64,000 bases of DNA, taken from the NCBI GenBank assembly GCA_032988165.1, contig JANTQF010000106.1:42854-106853 (forward strand), in the 5' to 3' direction. Below, in pieces: positions 1 through 9,900 of this stretch. Numbering within the stretch: the first letter of the stretch is position 1; the number at the start of each line of letters is the position of its first letter. The translations under genes were made by a program, and so were the position numbers. The stretch is from Emmonsiellopsis sp. PD_33. Taxonomy: Eukaryota; Ascomycota; Eurotiomycetes; Onygenales; Ajellomycetaceae. The notes below the pieces were generated by a model. The model ran no database searches. It was not told where the DNA came from and saw only the letters and a list, made by a program, of their open reading frames with translations.

Positions 1-95
1 ATCCCAACCACCCAACCCCTTCCAGCATGTTAAATACTCTATCCCCCAAAGCCGTCCCTACAATAACCTACCTATAAACTAACAAACCCCCACAG

Positions 96-1083
96 ACCCT
101 CCTATACATCCCCTACCTAGCGCTCCTAGCGAGCGTGCTAGCCAAATGCCTGACATCCATCCTGTCAGGACCAATACTACACAAGGTAGTACGGTTCGTT
201 ATGGGATCAGGAACACCGGAAGACGCCGTTTCAACGACGGCCAGCTTTTTACAGAGCAAACATGGTGTAGAGCAGGCAATGTAAGTAATAAAAAAAATTC
301 TTCTATTGAATACTAAATACACGTATTCCTTAACTTGTCTTGATTCATTTTCCTCCCTTCCCCTATTTAGCCATCCTGGGGAGAGAAGTCCTTTAAGTCT
401 CTCATCACTAACCCATCAAAACTCCCCCTCCTTACACCTCCTATTCATCCGGTTCTATACCCTTTCTCAAATCCACATGCATTAAGCTACTAACACCAAA
501 CGCATGAGATCAAACACAACATCCCACCAAACCCAAAATCCACAGCTAACAAATTGGCAGATCCATGTCCGCCGACGAAATGCGCGAAGTAACAGCTGAT
601 AAATGGAGCGATGAAATATGGGGCATAGCCTCTTCGTCCTACTCCGGCCTTGACTCTCCGTCTCCGTCTCCGTCCCCATCCCAACCCCCTAGCTCAAGCG
701 CCACGCCAACTCCAGAAAACCCTCCTCTAAGCCTGGTACTCTATTTTGCACAGAGTGATCACTGGGTGGCTGACCAAACGAGGGACGAGATTATTCGAGC
801 AAGAGGGGCAAGGAGTGAGAAAGGAAATGGCAACGGTCCGAAAATGATGGTGTGTGAGGATGGGGTGGTGCACGGGTTTTGTATCAGTGAGTTGCCTTTC
901 TAATCATTTCGCCCCGTCGTTTGACATTGCTTTCTCGAGGTGCTTTCTGTTAAACCTCGGGAGGATCAATGGCGTTAACTGGAAGATCGACGCCGACTAA
1001 CCACATCTCCTTGCGCAGAACATAGCGATATAATGGCGAAGAAGGCTGCCGGGTTTGTAAAAGATATCATTCGGGGGAGATAG
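96..1083 (+). CDS. Lipid droplet-associated hydrolase (DUF2305/LDAH family), 3' part
   Basis: This is the C-terminal part of an alpha/beta-hydrolase of the LDAH/DUF2305 family, which acts on neutral lipid or sterol esters at lipid droplets; the 5' exons lie left of the window. Exons read 96-280, 561-886 and 1019-1083, and the phases close exactly. The first follows a CTAAC branch point and CACAG acceptor; the second donor is GTAAGT. Recognisable pieces are the membrane-associating stretch beginning YIPYLALLAS, the SDHWV segment after a Ser/Pro-rich insert, and VHGFCI, which carries the conserved histidine expected to complete the catalytic triad. The last residues are FVKDIIRGR. The nucleophile Ser would lie upstream and is not visible. 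A hydrophobic loop and Ser/Pro insert of this kind are usual in fungal members. Family call is from pattern recognition. Confidence 0.8.
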
Positions 1084-1295
1084 ATCTGCCAGCCGTGATT
1101 ATAGATGTATAGATAGCTAGATCGAAATGGATAGAGCTCATCCTTTAACTCCGGTTTTGATCCCTAATTCCTAGAAAAGGACCGCGCCACTGAGGAGTAG
1201 TAAGAAATGGGTCTCCTTCACCCGATCTTTAACCAACGCCCCCCAATACACCAGAATAGGCTGTAAATCATGCGCACAAACATCCTGTTCCCAAA

Positions 1296-2353
1296 TCACT
1301 GTGGAGGACCCTGATACGCTTTCCGGAAAAGGGCACTCAGCACATCGTTTCCACTTGCATTTGCATTCCCACTCCCCATCGGAGGTTCCCTATCAGGCAC
1401 AGGATGCCCAAACTGCCCGGCAATAGGCTGACTCCAGCCGCCCGGCTGTGGGAAATAGCCCGCCTGCTGGTTCTGTTGCGTGAACTGCGGCTCCGAATCC
1501 TCCGCTCGCAGCGCAGGGCTATGAACCTTGACACTCCACTCATCATCCTGCTGCCTCTGTTGGCCAAAGAGCTCCTTCAAGGAGAGCTGCCGCGCCATCG
1601 GAACACCTCCATCCTGCTGTGCGCTCTCTTCAGGGGGATGAACATGGGCTTCGCTCTGGCTACGTTCAGCCGCGGCGCGTTCCAGAGCAAGTTTCCTACT
1701 CGCACCAGCATGCACCGCACATTCTTTGATAAGGCCGGCATTGACCGATCTCATCTCCGCCGTGGAGCTAGGCGGGGGCTCCGAAAAAATCCACAGACCG
1801 TAAATTATCGACTGGCGTCCATCAGGGGCCTTCACTGTAGCCGATTCTGCCGTGCCCGCGGAGGAAACGATCGTATTGCTCTCCCCGTCAACCTTCAAAA
1901 TAACATACTCCTCCGTAATCTCCACGTCATCCCCGTCCGTCAGCTTTGCTTCGAAGTTCTGCATCCCGCGTCTATTCAAAACTAGGACACTATAGCGTTC
2001 CTCTCCCAGCTCACCCTGCGTCAGCTGGCAAAGGAACATGGTTCCCTCGATCCCGCTCTTCTCCCACAGCTGCGTGGTGGCACTGAAGATGTAGACGACG
2101 GCATAGGGGGCCAGAGAGAGGATCGAGTGGACGGCGGGATCGTGCCGTTGGAGGACGGCCAGGTTGAGCTCTTCGTTGGTGCGAGAGGGGGGCTTGATCT
2201 CGGAGGGGTCGGTGGCCATGGAGGAGCCGTTGAGGGCGGCGCTGTCGGAGACGTAGTAGTTCTGGGCGTCGGATTCGTAATCTGAGGGCTGCGCGAGGTT
2301 CGAGGGGTTACGATTGTGAGCTGATCGGGGCGGGGGATTGTGGTTTGGCATGG

Positions 2354-2387
<34 letters not shown>

Positions 2388-2417
2388 GCGGCGGTCCTGG
2401 CCGCGGCGGAGGGTCAT
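1296..2417 (-). CDS. DCP1: mRNA-decapping enzyme subunit Dcp1
   Basis: Single-exon gene of 373 residues. Dcp1 is the activator of Dcp2 in cytoplasmic decapping of mRNA in P-bodies. The EVH1-like fold runs from about residue 70 to 215: it opens with LNLAVLQRHDP, has the typical SAPYAVVY-like strand (LAPYAVVYIF), TQLWEKSGIEGTMF, and closes with IYGLWIF, whose Trp lies in the groove that binds proline-rich decapping partners. A disordered linker follows and a short C-terminal helix (NDVLSALFRKAY) ends the protein, as in other fungal Dcp1. The N-terminus carries a run of about 11 asparagines coded by a GTT/AAC repeat (2353-2388). A second Met just after the Asn run (near 2350) is an alternative start. 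It is divergent from the inositol phosphatase gene, with a 552-bp shared spacer. Confidence 0.9.
2353..2388. repeat. (GTT)n trinucleotide repeat inside DCP1
   Basis: About 11 to 12 perfect GTT units. On the minus strand they read AAC and encode a poly-Asn run near the Dcp1 N-terminus, before an alternative start codon. Length polymorphism between strains is likely for such a tract. Confidence 0.95.
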
Positions 2418-2969
2418 GGTTGCTCTTGTCCTTTGTCCGGGGTGCGGATACAGTGAATAGACGGGAGTGAAGGGAAAGAGAATTGCAGTGAGCGAGGATA
2501 CGAAGCGGAGAATGTCAGTTGGAGGCTGGTGGCTGGGAGTGGGATAGTTATGTATTGAAATAGCTTAATATCATGGACGGAGGAAGCTTGGGTTGTCCGC
2601 GAGTTTTGACTTTCGCCAACGTCGATGGTTGACATCTCGGCAGCCAAGCGGCGGCATTCGACATCGCCAACCTCGCGCATTGCAGAATACATATCACCTT
2701 CTTTGTTGTTATACAGCGTTCCCCTGCGGTGTCCTATATCTATCCAGCCTTAATGTGCCGTTTCACACCCGGCTCGCTGTTTTTGCGCCTCTGATCTTCG
2801 TATTTATTTGTTCCTGCGGGCCCAGCTGACCTCCGCTCGCGCCGCCGGACGAACACTTTTAGAAGAACGCGAGGAGAAGCAGCTCCAATGTCCGTCTCTT
2901 TGCCGCTATGAGGAGCACTTGAACTTTCGTGAATTCTCTATATGTACGATAGCCCGTCCACCACATACC
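2418..2969. promoter_or_regulatory. Shared spacer between divergent DCP1 and 5-phosphatase genes
   Basis: The two start codons face away from each other across 552 bp, so this region must hold both promoters and both 5' leaders. An open frame continues upstream of the phosphatase ATG without any other ATG in frame, so it is treated as leader. No specific operator was recognised. Confidence 0.6.
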
Positions 2970-5900
2970 ATGTCCCAACGCGAGTCCCCAAACCCGCCCA
3001 CCGCAGATGCGCCAGGCGCTTTTCCCGATGCCGAGGACGGCGAAGATGTCCCCCTTTCCTCCGATCTACAGTCTCTGTCGCGGGCTGTCAAGGCTCGCAG
3101 AGCTGAATATACCCGTCAACGGAAGATCCGCGTGAAAATTGGAACTTGGAATGTGGCAGCGCTGCCTGGGACGGAGGCGGAAGTGGGATACTGGTTCCCC
3201 CGGCGGTCAGGGCGATCACGAGAGGTACCGTCGAATATACCTGGCAGAGGGGTGCAGCAGCTGGCTGCAAGAGCAGGCGATGCGATGAAGGGTCATAAGA
3301 GGTTCGAGGCTGGGTCCTGGGTAGACCAGGAATTGGTTGGGCATGGCTCTGTACAGGATCCAGCTCCAACCGGCCCTAGGGGATATGGTGAAGATATCGA
3401 TATCTATGTGCTGGGTCTACAAGAAATTGTGGATGTTTCTTCCCCGTCTGAAGCGTTGCGACCATATGTTGATCCTGCGCCCTCGAATAAATGGAAAGAT
3501 GCTGTCCAGGAGGCACTACCCGAGGGATACAAGCTCGTATCTTCCCAACAGCTGGTGGGACTTCTTCTGCTAGTATTTGCGTCTCCTTCGATTGCCCCGA
3601 TTATTACATCTGTTAGTTCAACAGGGGTAGGTACGGGCGTGATGGGGTACATGGGAAACAAGGGCGGAGTTGCGACACGTATTGTCGTTGGAGGTACAGC
3701 ACGCCTAGTATTTATCAATTGCCACCTAGCTGCAGGCGCAGAGAAAGGCAGCTTGGAGAGGCGGAATTGGGATGCATCGCAAATCGCTAGCCGGACTAAA
3801 TTTGAACCGGTAGAAGAGGAGGATGACATCCTCGATAATGACGGCAATGCTCTCGGCAATGAAGACTTTGCGTTCTGGTTTGGAGACCTGAATTATCGGT
3901 TGGATGATATACCTGGAGATGATGTTAGACACCTACTTCATCTCCACACGAGAAATGAATACCATGCTATGGCAAGGTCCCCTCTAGCGAACGATGAGAA
4001 TGCGAATCCCTCGTCTCCGACAAAGAACGACAATAAACCGGACTCTGGGCGGTCCTCTTCAGATCTGAGACCTAATAACGAATTGAACGAGCAAACCATA
4101 TCTATGGAAGATAATGACATCGAGCCACTCCTTGATCCAGCATCCCTTGAAACAACTCTTGCTTCCCTACTTCCCCATGACCAGCTCCACCAGCAGCAGC
4201 GGGACGGGAAGGCTTTCCACGAAGGTTGGAGGGAGGGAGATGTTTTCTTTCTACCGACGTATAAATACGACGTCGGGACGACCGGCACGTTTGATTCGAG
4301 CGAAAAACAACGTGGTCCAAGCTGGTGTGACCGCATCCTTTTTCGAACCCGCCATGACTACTTGGAGTTTAAGCGAAAGATTAAAGAGGCTGAGGACGCG
4401 AAGAAAAGAGACGAGGAAATGAGAAACCTTGGCCTTGAGCAGGCAGCGGAAGATGATAGTGTTCTTTTTGATTATGACCCGGACCTTGATGGGGCCAACG
4501 ACTACGATGAAAATGAAGATACGAACGGAGGCACAGGTGCCCCTGACGATGACACTGAGCTCAAAGATATGATACAAATGGAGTCCTACACGTCGCACCA
4601 GGAGATCGTTTCATCGGACCACAAACCATTGGACGCGGAATTTGTTTTAACCATTGACGCCGTCGACCCTGAGTTAAAGGCCAAAATACACCAAGAAGTC
4701 GTCCGCGAGCTTGATAAAGCAGAAAATGAGGCGCGACCAGGCGTCACTGTCGTTGTAGAGAACCAGCCTGAAGGTCCCAACGATAACCAACCCAGCACCC
4801 TTACTGAGGATCCCAACGCCGTCAACTTTGGTCAGGTTCGCTATGATGTTCCAGCTCATCGAAGCTTGACTGTTGCCAACACTAGCGGTGTTTCGGCAAC
4901 CTTTAGTTTCCATTATCAACCTTCTGACGACGGCGATTCAAATTCTGTCTCACCTCCCTGGCTCCATCTTCGTGTCGATGGGACTCCCGATGGTAACAGC
5001 CAAGATCCTAAAGCACGCCCGGAGTATACCTTAGCCCCAGGTGACACGATGAATGTCCAGCTCATCCTATGCATATATGATATCACTTTTGTCCGGGAGT
5101 TGAACCATGGCCAGGCGAAAATTGAGGACATACTGGTTCTACGGGTTACCAATGGACGAGACTATTTCATTCCAGTGTATGCCACTTGGCTTCCCACGTG
5201 TTTTGGTTTTTCGTTGGAAGAACTTACGCACATGCCAGAGGAAGGCGTTCGACATATAGATACCAAAACCCAAACTCTACAAGCCACGGATAGTCAAAAT
5301 AAACAGGGATCCCGCCTTTCCGCGCCCCGAGAACTTTTTAGGCTGACCGAGGCAATAGCGGAGCTCTCAGAACGGGCCATTGCTGAATGGGACATGATTG
5401 GGGATAATAGTGAAAGTAATACACTGCCACCGTGGAAATCCGAACAACCAGGATGGCCGTTTGAGCATGAGACTTGGGCTTTCACTGATACCCGTGAGCG
5501 ATATCACCTTCTCTCCTACGTCCGAGATGCGCTCGACACAAACGCCCCGTTTGCACCCATGTTTCCCCCAGAACTCCCTTCACGGCACAGGGTCGAGCTC
5601 CTTGCGGAAACCCTTATTTCCTTCCTCAAATCAATCCGAGGTGGCATCATCACAGAATCCCTCTGGAAGGGCATAGAACAACAGATGATAAACCGCGAGA
5701 AAACGAAATCCCCACCGCTACCTGTCGACCAGGCTCAATCCCAAATCCTTGAAGCCCTATCCTCATCTCCCGCCCACAGCGTATCATTCACCTTCCTCAC
5801 CTTCATGCTCAACCGCGTCGCCAACGAGATCGCCCCTTTATCAAACACTGTCTCCTCAACACCATTATCCCCAACGATACCCAAATCAACCCCATCCCTC

Positions 5901-6260
5901 AGAACCCCATCAATCTCCGAAACCTCCCTATCCGACTCTATCCAATCAACCCCCGCCTCTCCAACATCCAGCCCTGCGCCAACGGCCCCGGCACCCACCA
6001 ATGCGATCTCAAGGGCATTTAGTATCCGGCTAAGGAAACCAAGAAACCAAGCCAGCATATCTGGTGGAGTCTATCCGGGCAGTTCTTCTACCGCGCAGGC
6101 CGCAGAAGCCACGGCCAAGCGGCAGGCTGTCAATAAGGCTTTTGCAAAGATATTTGCGGAAGCCATTTTCTCGAGCGACGTTCCTCGGCCGGAGAAGGAC
6201 AAGGAGAGGAGGGTGTGGGAGGAGCGGAGGAGGGCAGTGGTGGAGCCATTTTTGGAATGA
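2970..6260 (+). CDS. Inositol polyphosphate 5-phosphatase, OCRL/INPP5B architecture
   Basis: Single-exon protein of 1096 residues, starting at MSQRESP. It should remove the 5-phosphate from PtdIns(4,5)P2 and related inositides on endosomal or Golgi membranes. The catalytic domain spans roughly residues 55-555: WNVAALPG, the magnesium-binding Glu in LGLQEIVD, MGNKGGV, NCHLAAG, the WFGDLNYRL signature near 300, SWCDRILFR near 450 and SSDHKPLDA near 548. Two acidic, low-complexity inserts interrupt it, which is usual in filamentous fungi. An ASH-like beta domain (NFGQVRYDVPAHRSL onward, about 613-740) and a C-terminal RhoGAP-like region (about 780-1090) follow, the domain order of human OCRL/INPP5B. 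An Arg finger was not identified, so the RhoGAP part may be inactive, as in OCRL. The C-terminal 100 residues are Ser/Pro/Thr-rich. An open frame extends upstream to 2808 but lacks an ATG. Confidence 0.9.
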   Translation: MSQRESPNPPTADAPGAFPDAEDGEDVPLSSDLQSLSRAVKARRAEYTRQRKIRVKIGTWNVAALPGTEAEVGYWFPRRSGRSREVPSNIPGRGVQQLAARAGDAMKGHKRFEAGSWVDQELVGHGSVQDPAPTGPRGYGEDIDIYVLGLQEIVDVSSPSEALRPYVDPAPSNKWKDAVQEALPEGYKLVSSQQLVGLLLLVFASPSIAPIITSVSSTGVGTGVMGYMGNKGGVATRIVVGGTARLVFINCHLAAGAEKGSLERRNWDASQIASRTKFEPVEEEDDILDNDGNALGNEDFAFWFGDLNYRLDDIPGDDVRHLLHLHTRNEYHAMARSPLANDENANPSSPTKNDNKPDSGRSSSDLRPNNELNEQTISMEDNDIEPLLDPASLETTLASLLPHDQLHQQQRDGKAFHEGWREGDVFFLPTYKYDVGTTGTFDSSEKQRGPSWCDRILFRTRHDYLEFKRKIKEAEDAKKRDEEMRNLGLEQAAEDDSVLFDYDPDLDGANDYDENEDTNGGTGAPDDDTELKDMIQMESYTSHQEIVSSDHKPLDAEFVLTIDAVDPELKAKIHQEVVRELDKAENEARPGVTVVVENQPEGPNDNQPSTLTEDPNAVNFGQVRYDVPAHRSLTVANTSGVSATFSFHYQPSDDGDSNSVSPPWLHLRVDGTPDGNSQDPKARPEYTLAPGDTMNVQLILCIYDITFVRELNHGQAKIEDILVLRVTNGRDYFIPVYATWLPTCFGFSLEELTHMPEEGVRHIDTKTQTLQATDSQNKQGSRLSAPRELFRLTEAIAELSERAIAEWDMIGDNSESNTLPPWKSEQPGWPFEHETWAFTDTRERYHLLSYVRDALDTNAPFAPMFPPELPSRHRVELLAETLISFLKSIRGGIITESLWKGIEQQMINREKTKSPPLPVDQAQSQILEALSSSPAHSVSFTFLTFMLNRVANEIAPLSNTVSSTPLSPTIPKSTPSLRTPSISETSLSDSIQSTPASPTSSPAPTAPAPTNAISRAFSIRLRKPRNQASISGGVYPGSSSTAQAAEATAKRQAVNKAFAKIFAEAIFSSDVPRPEKDKERRVWEERRRAVVEPFLE

Positions 6261-7532
6261 TTTTTTCTTGTTTTTTTTTTTTTTTTTTTGAAGTCATCTT
6301 CGCTTCCTATTATCTTTGGTTGGCCTGGTTTTGTAAATTTTTGGGGGGGTCTTTTTTTTTTTCTTGCTGCAATTGCAGGAGTTTCATGTGAATAAATGAA
6401 ATTGCGGAGTGTGGTATATATCCTGACTTCCATCCCTTCTTCTATTTCCTTTTTGTTTTCCTTTTTCTCTTCATATAATTTCTCTCACCTGTTAGGATTA
6501 TATATATATTCTTCCATGTCGCGAGACGTGTTTGGCTGGTTCGATGTCGGAGGGAATTTATTGCAAGAATGCCATTTTTTGGAGATGTGCGTTCTGTCCT
6601 ACGGGTGATTCATTATGAAATACTGGAGGTCTATGTTTTCTAATGGGCCGAGATGCATTTGGGAAGCACTCCTCCGCACACTAGGTCGAACCTAGCTTGA
6701 AGCAAAAGCGTTTCGTTTGCAAGGAGAATACGAAACCCCGGGATAAAACTTTTCGAGTATCTATGTATCTACTACGCAAAACGCGCGTCCCAGACAACCA
6801 CCAGGCACGGAGAGTCGAAGTCCGTCGCACGTCCTATAGATTTAGCATGTTGCCTGATGATTCATATGCATGGGCTTTTTCCCACGACAATCAAGTTTTT
6901 TATCCGTGGAGGCAATTGTCCACTTGCCTAGACGAACCATAAGTGATGCTTGAGCGTGGGAGTGGGCTTTTCTTATATATTTTCTTTTGTTGAGACTGAC
7001 TTCGGAGTCTCGCCGTCATCCTGTTCGTTTCATGCAGCCAGCCTCCGAAACACGCATTCTTCATTACGCAGAACGGGTTCGAGTACGGTGCGTGGCTAGA
7101 TATTTGTGGTGGAGATGGGTTAATGCAGGATGCTATGAGGTATGTATATTATCAAGTCCTAAAGATGGCGCTTTGGTTTAAAATAAGAGTTGTAGTAGGA
7201 GTAGGGAACTTAGATACTTCGGAATGTAAGTGTAAGTAGCTGTGTCAATGCTATTTGGATATCAACCCAGCTGCATTCCTCCCTACTAATCTATTATTAT
7301 ATCCCCAACAAAACAGACGTGGCTAGTTTTTCTCTGACCATGGCACGCCAAAACGGTCAACCTTAACCCCGGAACCGGTTTTAAGCTCGCATGGTTCCCT
7401 ACAACTACGATGATGTCACTCATCTTCAGCTCGCCATATATCTCACTCGCCATCCTATTTTCTCACTAGAGATACTGAAAACAACCCTACAAACCCCCCA
7501 TACAACAAAGAGGAAAAAAAAAATCAGCAATC
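6261..7532. other. Spacer, 3' region of the phosphatase and promoter of the DUF1264 gene
   Basis: No gene recognised. Two long T tracts lie just after the phosphatase stop (6271-6289 and 6352-6362). The short open frames here have no codon pattern or motif worth calling. Confidence 0.5.
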
Positions 7533-8520
7533 ATGGCAAGTTCAAGTGATCGGATCCCAGGGGATCCCCTAAGCACCAAAAGCCGCGTTCTCGACACAGG
7601 AGCCGGACTAGTCCAGGACTTTTCACCCGTCAAGCAAATCTGCGAGCATCTGAATGCCTTTCACGTATATGCAGATGATCCAACGCGCAGCGTTGAGACA
7701 AATCATTACTGTTCGCATGTAACAGAAGGTCAGGAATATATCAGACAATTCATCTGGTTGCACCAGATATCAAATTCTAGTGGGAGAAAACAATTAAATG
7801 ATAACTAATGCCCCGTTTGAGGTAGATGTGCGCCAATGCCTTCTGTACGATTCACCAAAGCCAACTGCCAGACTCATCGGCGTGGAATACATGATCACAC
7901 CGCGCTTGTTCGAGACCCTCCCGCCCGAGGAGAGGAAGCTTTGGCACACGCATGAATACGAAGTGAAGAGTGGGATGTTAATACTGCCCGGTCCATCAGG
8001 TAATAAAGTTCCTAATAAAAACTGCGAGTTGGGGGGAGGTGGCCACCTCTCCGAATTCCTTTATTCCTACTCGCGAACCAGCGCGATTATCGGATCGTTA
8101 CTAATCTCTCTTTCTTTTTACTGCAGGGATCCCTACAGCAGCCTGGGAAGAAGCTGAGACGGCTGCAATGCGAGATGTCGTTAAGCTTTACGGCAAGATT
8201 TATCACTTCTGGCAGGTTGACAAGGGTGATCAGCTTCCCATGGGACCACCGCAGTTGATGGGCAGTTTCACATCGGATGAGAGGGTCCGGTTGGCACATT
8301 CAGGAGGATTGAAGGGGCTGTGTGCAGAGCGTGATGAACGTTTCGGCATAAGCCATGAGCAGAAGGCTGAGAAGAGGAAGGATATTGAACCGTTTGAGAA
8401 ACATCCGGGTATGTATAGCCACTGCGAATAGATATCCTTTCTTTTGATTGGTGGGTGATGGATAATATGCTGAGATGGAATGAAACTGTAGATGCCGATA
8501 GCATGTGGAAGAAGAGATAG
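7533..8520 (+). CDS. Oil-body-associated protein-like (DUF1264)
   Basis: Four exons, 7533-7728, 7826-7999, 8127-8408 and 8492-8520, give 226 residues and all phases close. The DUF1264 family includes plant oil-body-associated proteins OBAP1/2; fungal members are of unknown biochemical role. Diagnostic pieces are the N-terminal FHVYADDPTR and the YCSHV region that follows, then VRQCLLYDS, RLIGVEYMI, LPPEERKLWHTHEYEVKSG and the C-terminal IYHFWQVDKGD and GPPQLMGSF. The several conserved His residues (NHYCSH, LWHTH) could bind a ligand or metal, which is inference. The length is at the family norm. The second acceptor is fixed by phase: only GTAG at 7825 restores the conserved VRQCLLYD frame. 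Its presence a few kilobases from a lipid-droplet hydrolase gene is notable but may be chance. Confidence 0.88.
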
Positions 8521-9900
8521 TTATAGGATTTCCACCCGATGATGGAAGATCGTTTCCGACCAGCAAAAAGCGGGCAAGGAGAGACGGGGAAATAAATGCC
8601 CGAATGCAGTAGTAGTACTCCACAGCAGAGGAGATCAGAATGAGCATGAGAGTGTAACCTCTGCCTTTACTGTATATAAATTTGATAAGTCAGAAGTGAG
8701 TGCATTTGTCAATGAAAAGTTTATTAACTCATTTCTTATACCATCTGGGAATTCTAAAAGGCAACTATTGGATTGAGTACAGCACTAAAATCACTCTCCA
8801 TGCCCATGTGCTTTAGAAACCATTTTTAAACTGTCACCATTAAGACACTAATACTGATAGGCACTACTTTATATAGTCTAATAAATTACATACGCAAAAG
8901 AATATCCATCCAGTGCTACAAATAATATGCCCTCTTGGCAAAGTCAATGAGTGTCTTGTACCTACTGACAGAATTCTGAACTCCTTGTCCCGCATCCGAT
9001 TGAACCGATGCACGTCGAAAGAGAGAGTAACACTTGGACGTCTTTCTTGACATGCAGTATTCGACTTATCTGTAACTCCCATCATACAGAAAGAAATAGA
9101 TCATGAGATAGGAAGCCCAGACGGGAGAAACTCGCCCCTTCTTCCACCCTACCCTACTAGCACCTAGATACTATAACTAGACCCGCCCCCCAAGCTCCAA
9201 CTCTCAAAACTAACTTTAAGCTCATGGAACTAGCTCCCACCACAGCCGCGCACCATTCCCAATAGAGCCTAGTGTCCAACCTTAAATCCACAACCCCAGC
9301 CCTACCAAGCTTCTAGAAATAGAAGCCTGTCCCCTACTTGTTCGTTTCTCTATCTACTTTCGATACTTGGTGGGGGTAAAATTTCAAAGTGTTTTTCTTT
9401 TTTTACTTCTTCTTTCCCAGGGTTATCCGCCAGGCAAGCCGGGTTACTTTAACGAAGAGGTTTTCGGATTCATCGGGGTAGATTTCCTTCCTGCGCGTCC
9501 TGCCGGTCCGCGACGGCTCTTTCGGGTGGTGGAACGTGGGGGGAGGAAAGGTGACGGAAGATGCGGGAGGGAAATAGGAACAAACGGGTGATTTGAGGGG
9601 AAGTTTAAATGGGAGGAAGGGGGTATAAGTTCTTGGTCGTTTCCCGGGCTTTTCCTTTTTTCCCTTCCTTCTCCCTCACTCCTATCATGAGTCAAGCTCC
9701 TCCCTCACTTCTCACTTCATTTCTCATCACTCGGACAGACGCGTTTGTTTCATAGTAATATTACTCTCTGCATCCATTCAACTAGCAGCCAGCTAAAGGA
9801 ATATCTCCAGAATCGTGAGAGATATTTCCTTCTTTTTTCTTTTTCTTTCTATTCCCTATTTCGATCAAAGGACAGAGCGAACATCCACTCAAAAGTCATC
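8521..9900. other. Spacer, 1.4 kb
   Basis: Holds the 3' region of the DUF1264 gene and the leader and promoter of the Asn-rich gene. Pyrimidine-rich tracts (9640-9740 and 9820-9860) precede the next start codon, typical of fungal promoters. No further gene seen. Confidence 0.5.

Noticed and set aside
1404..1985. 193-codon open frame on the plus strand
   Set aside because: Antisense shadow of DCP1.
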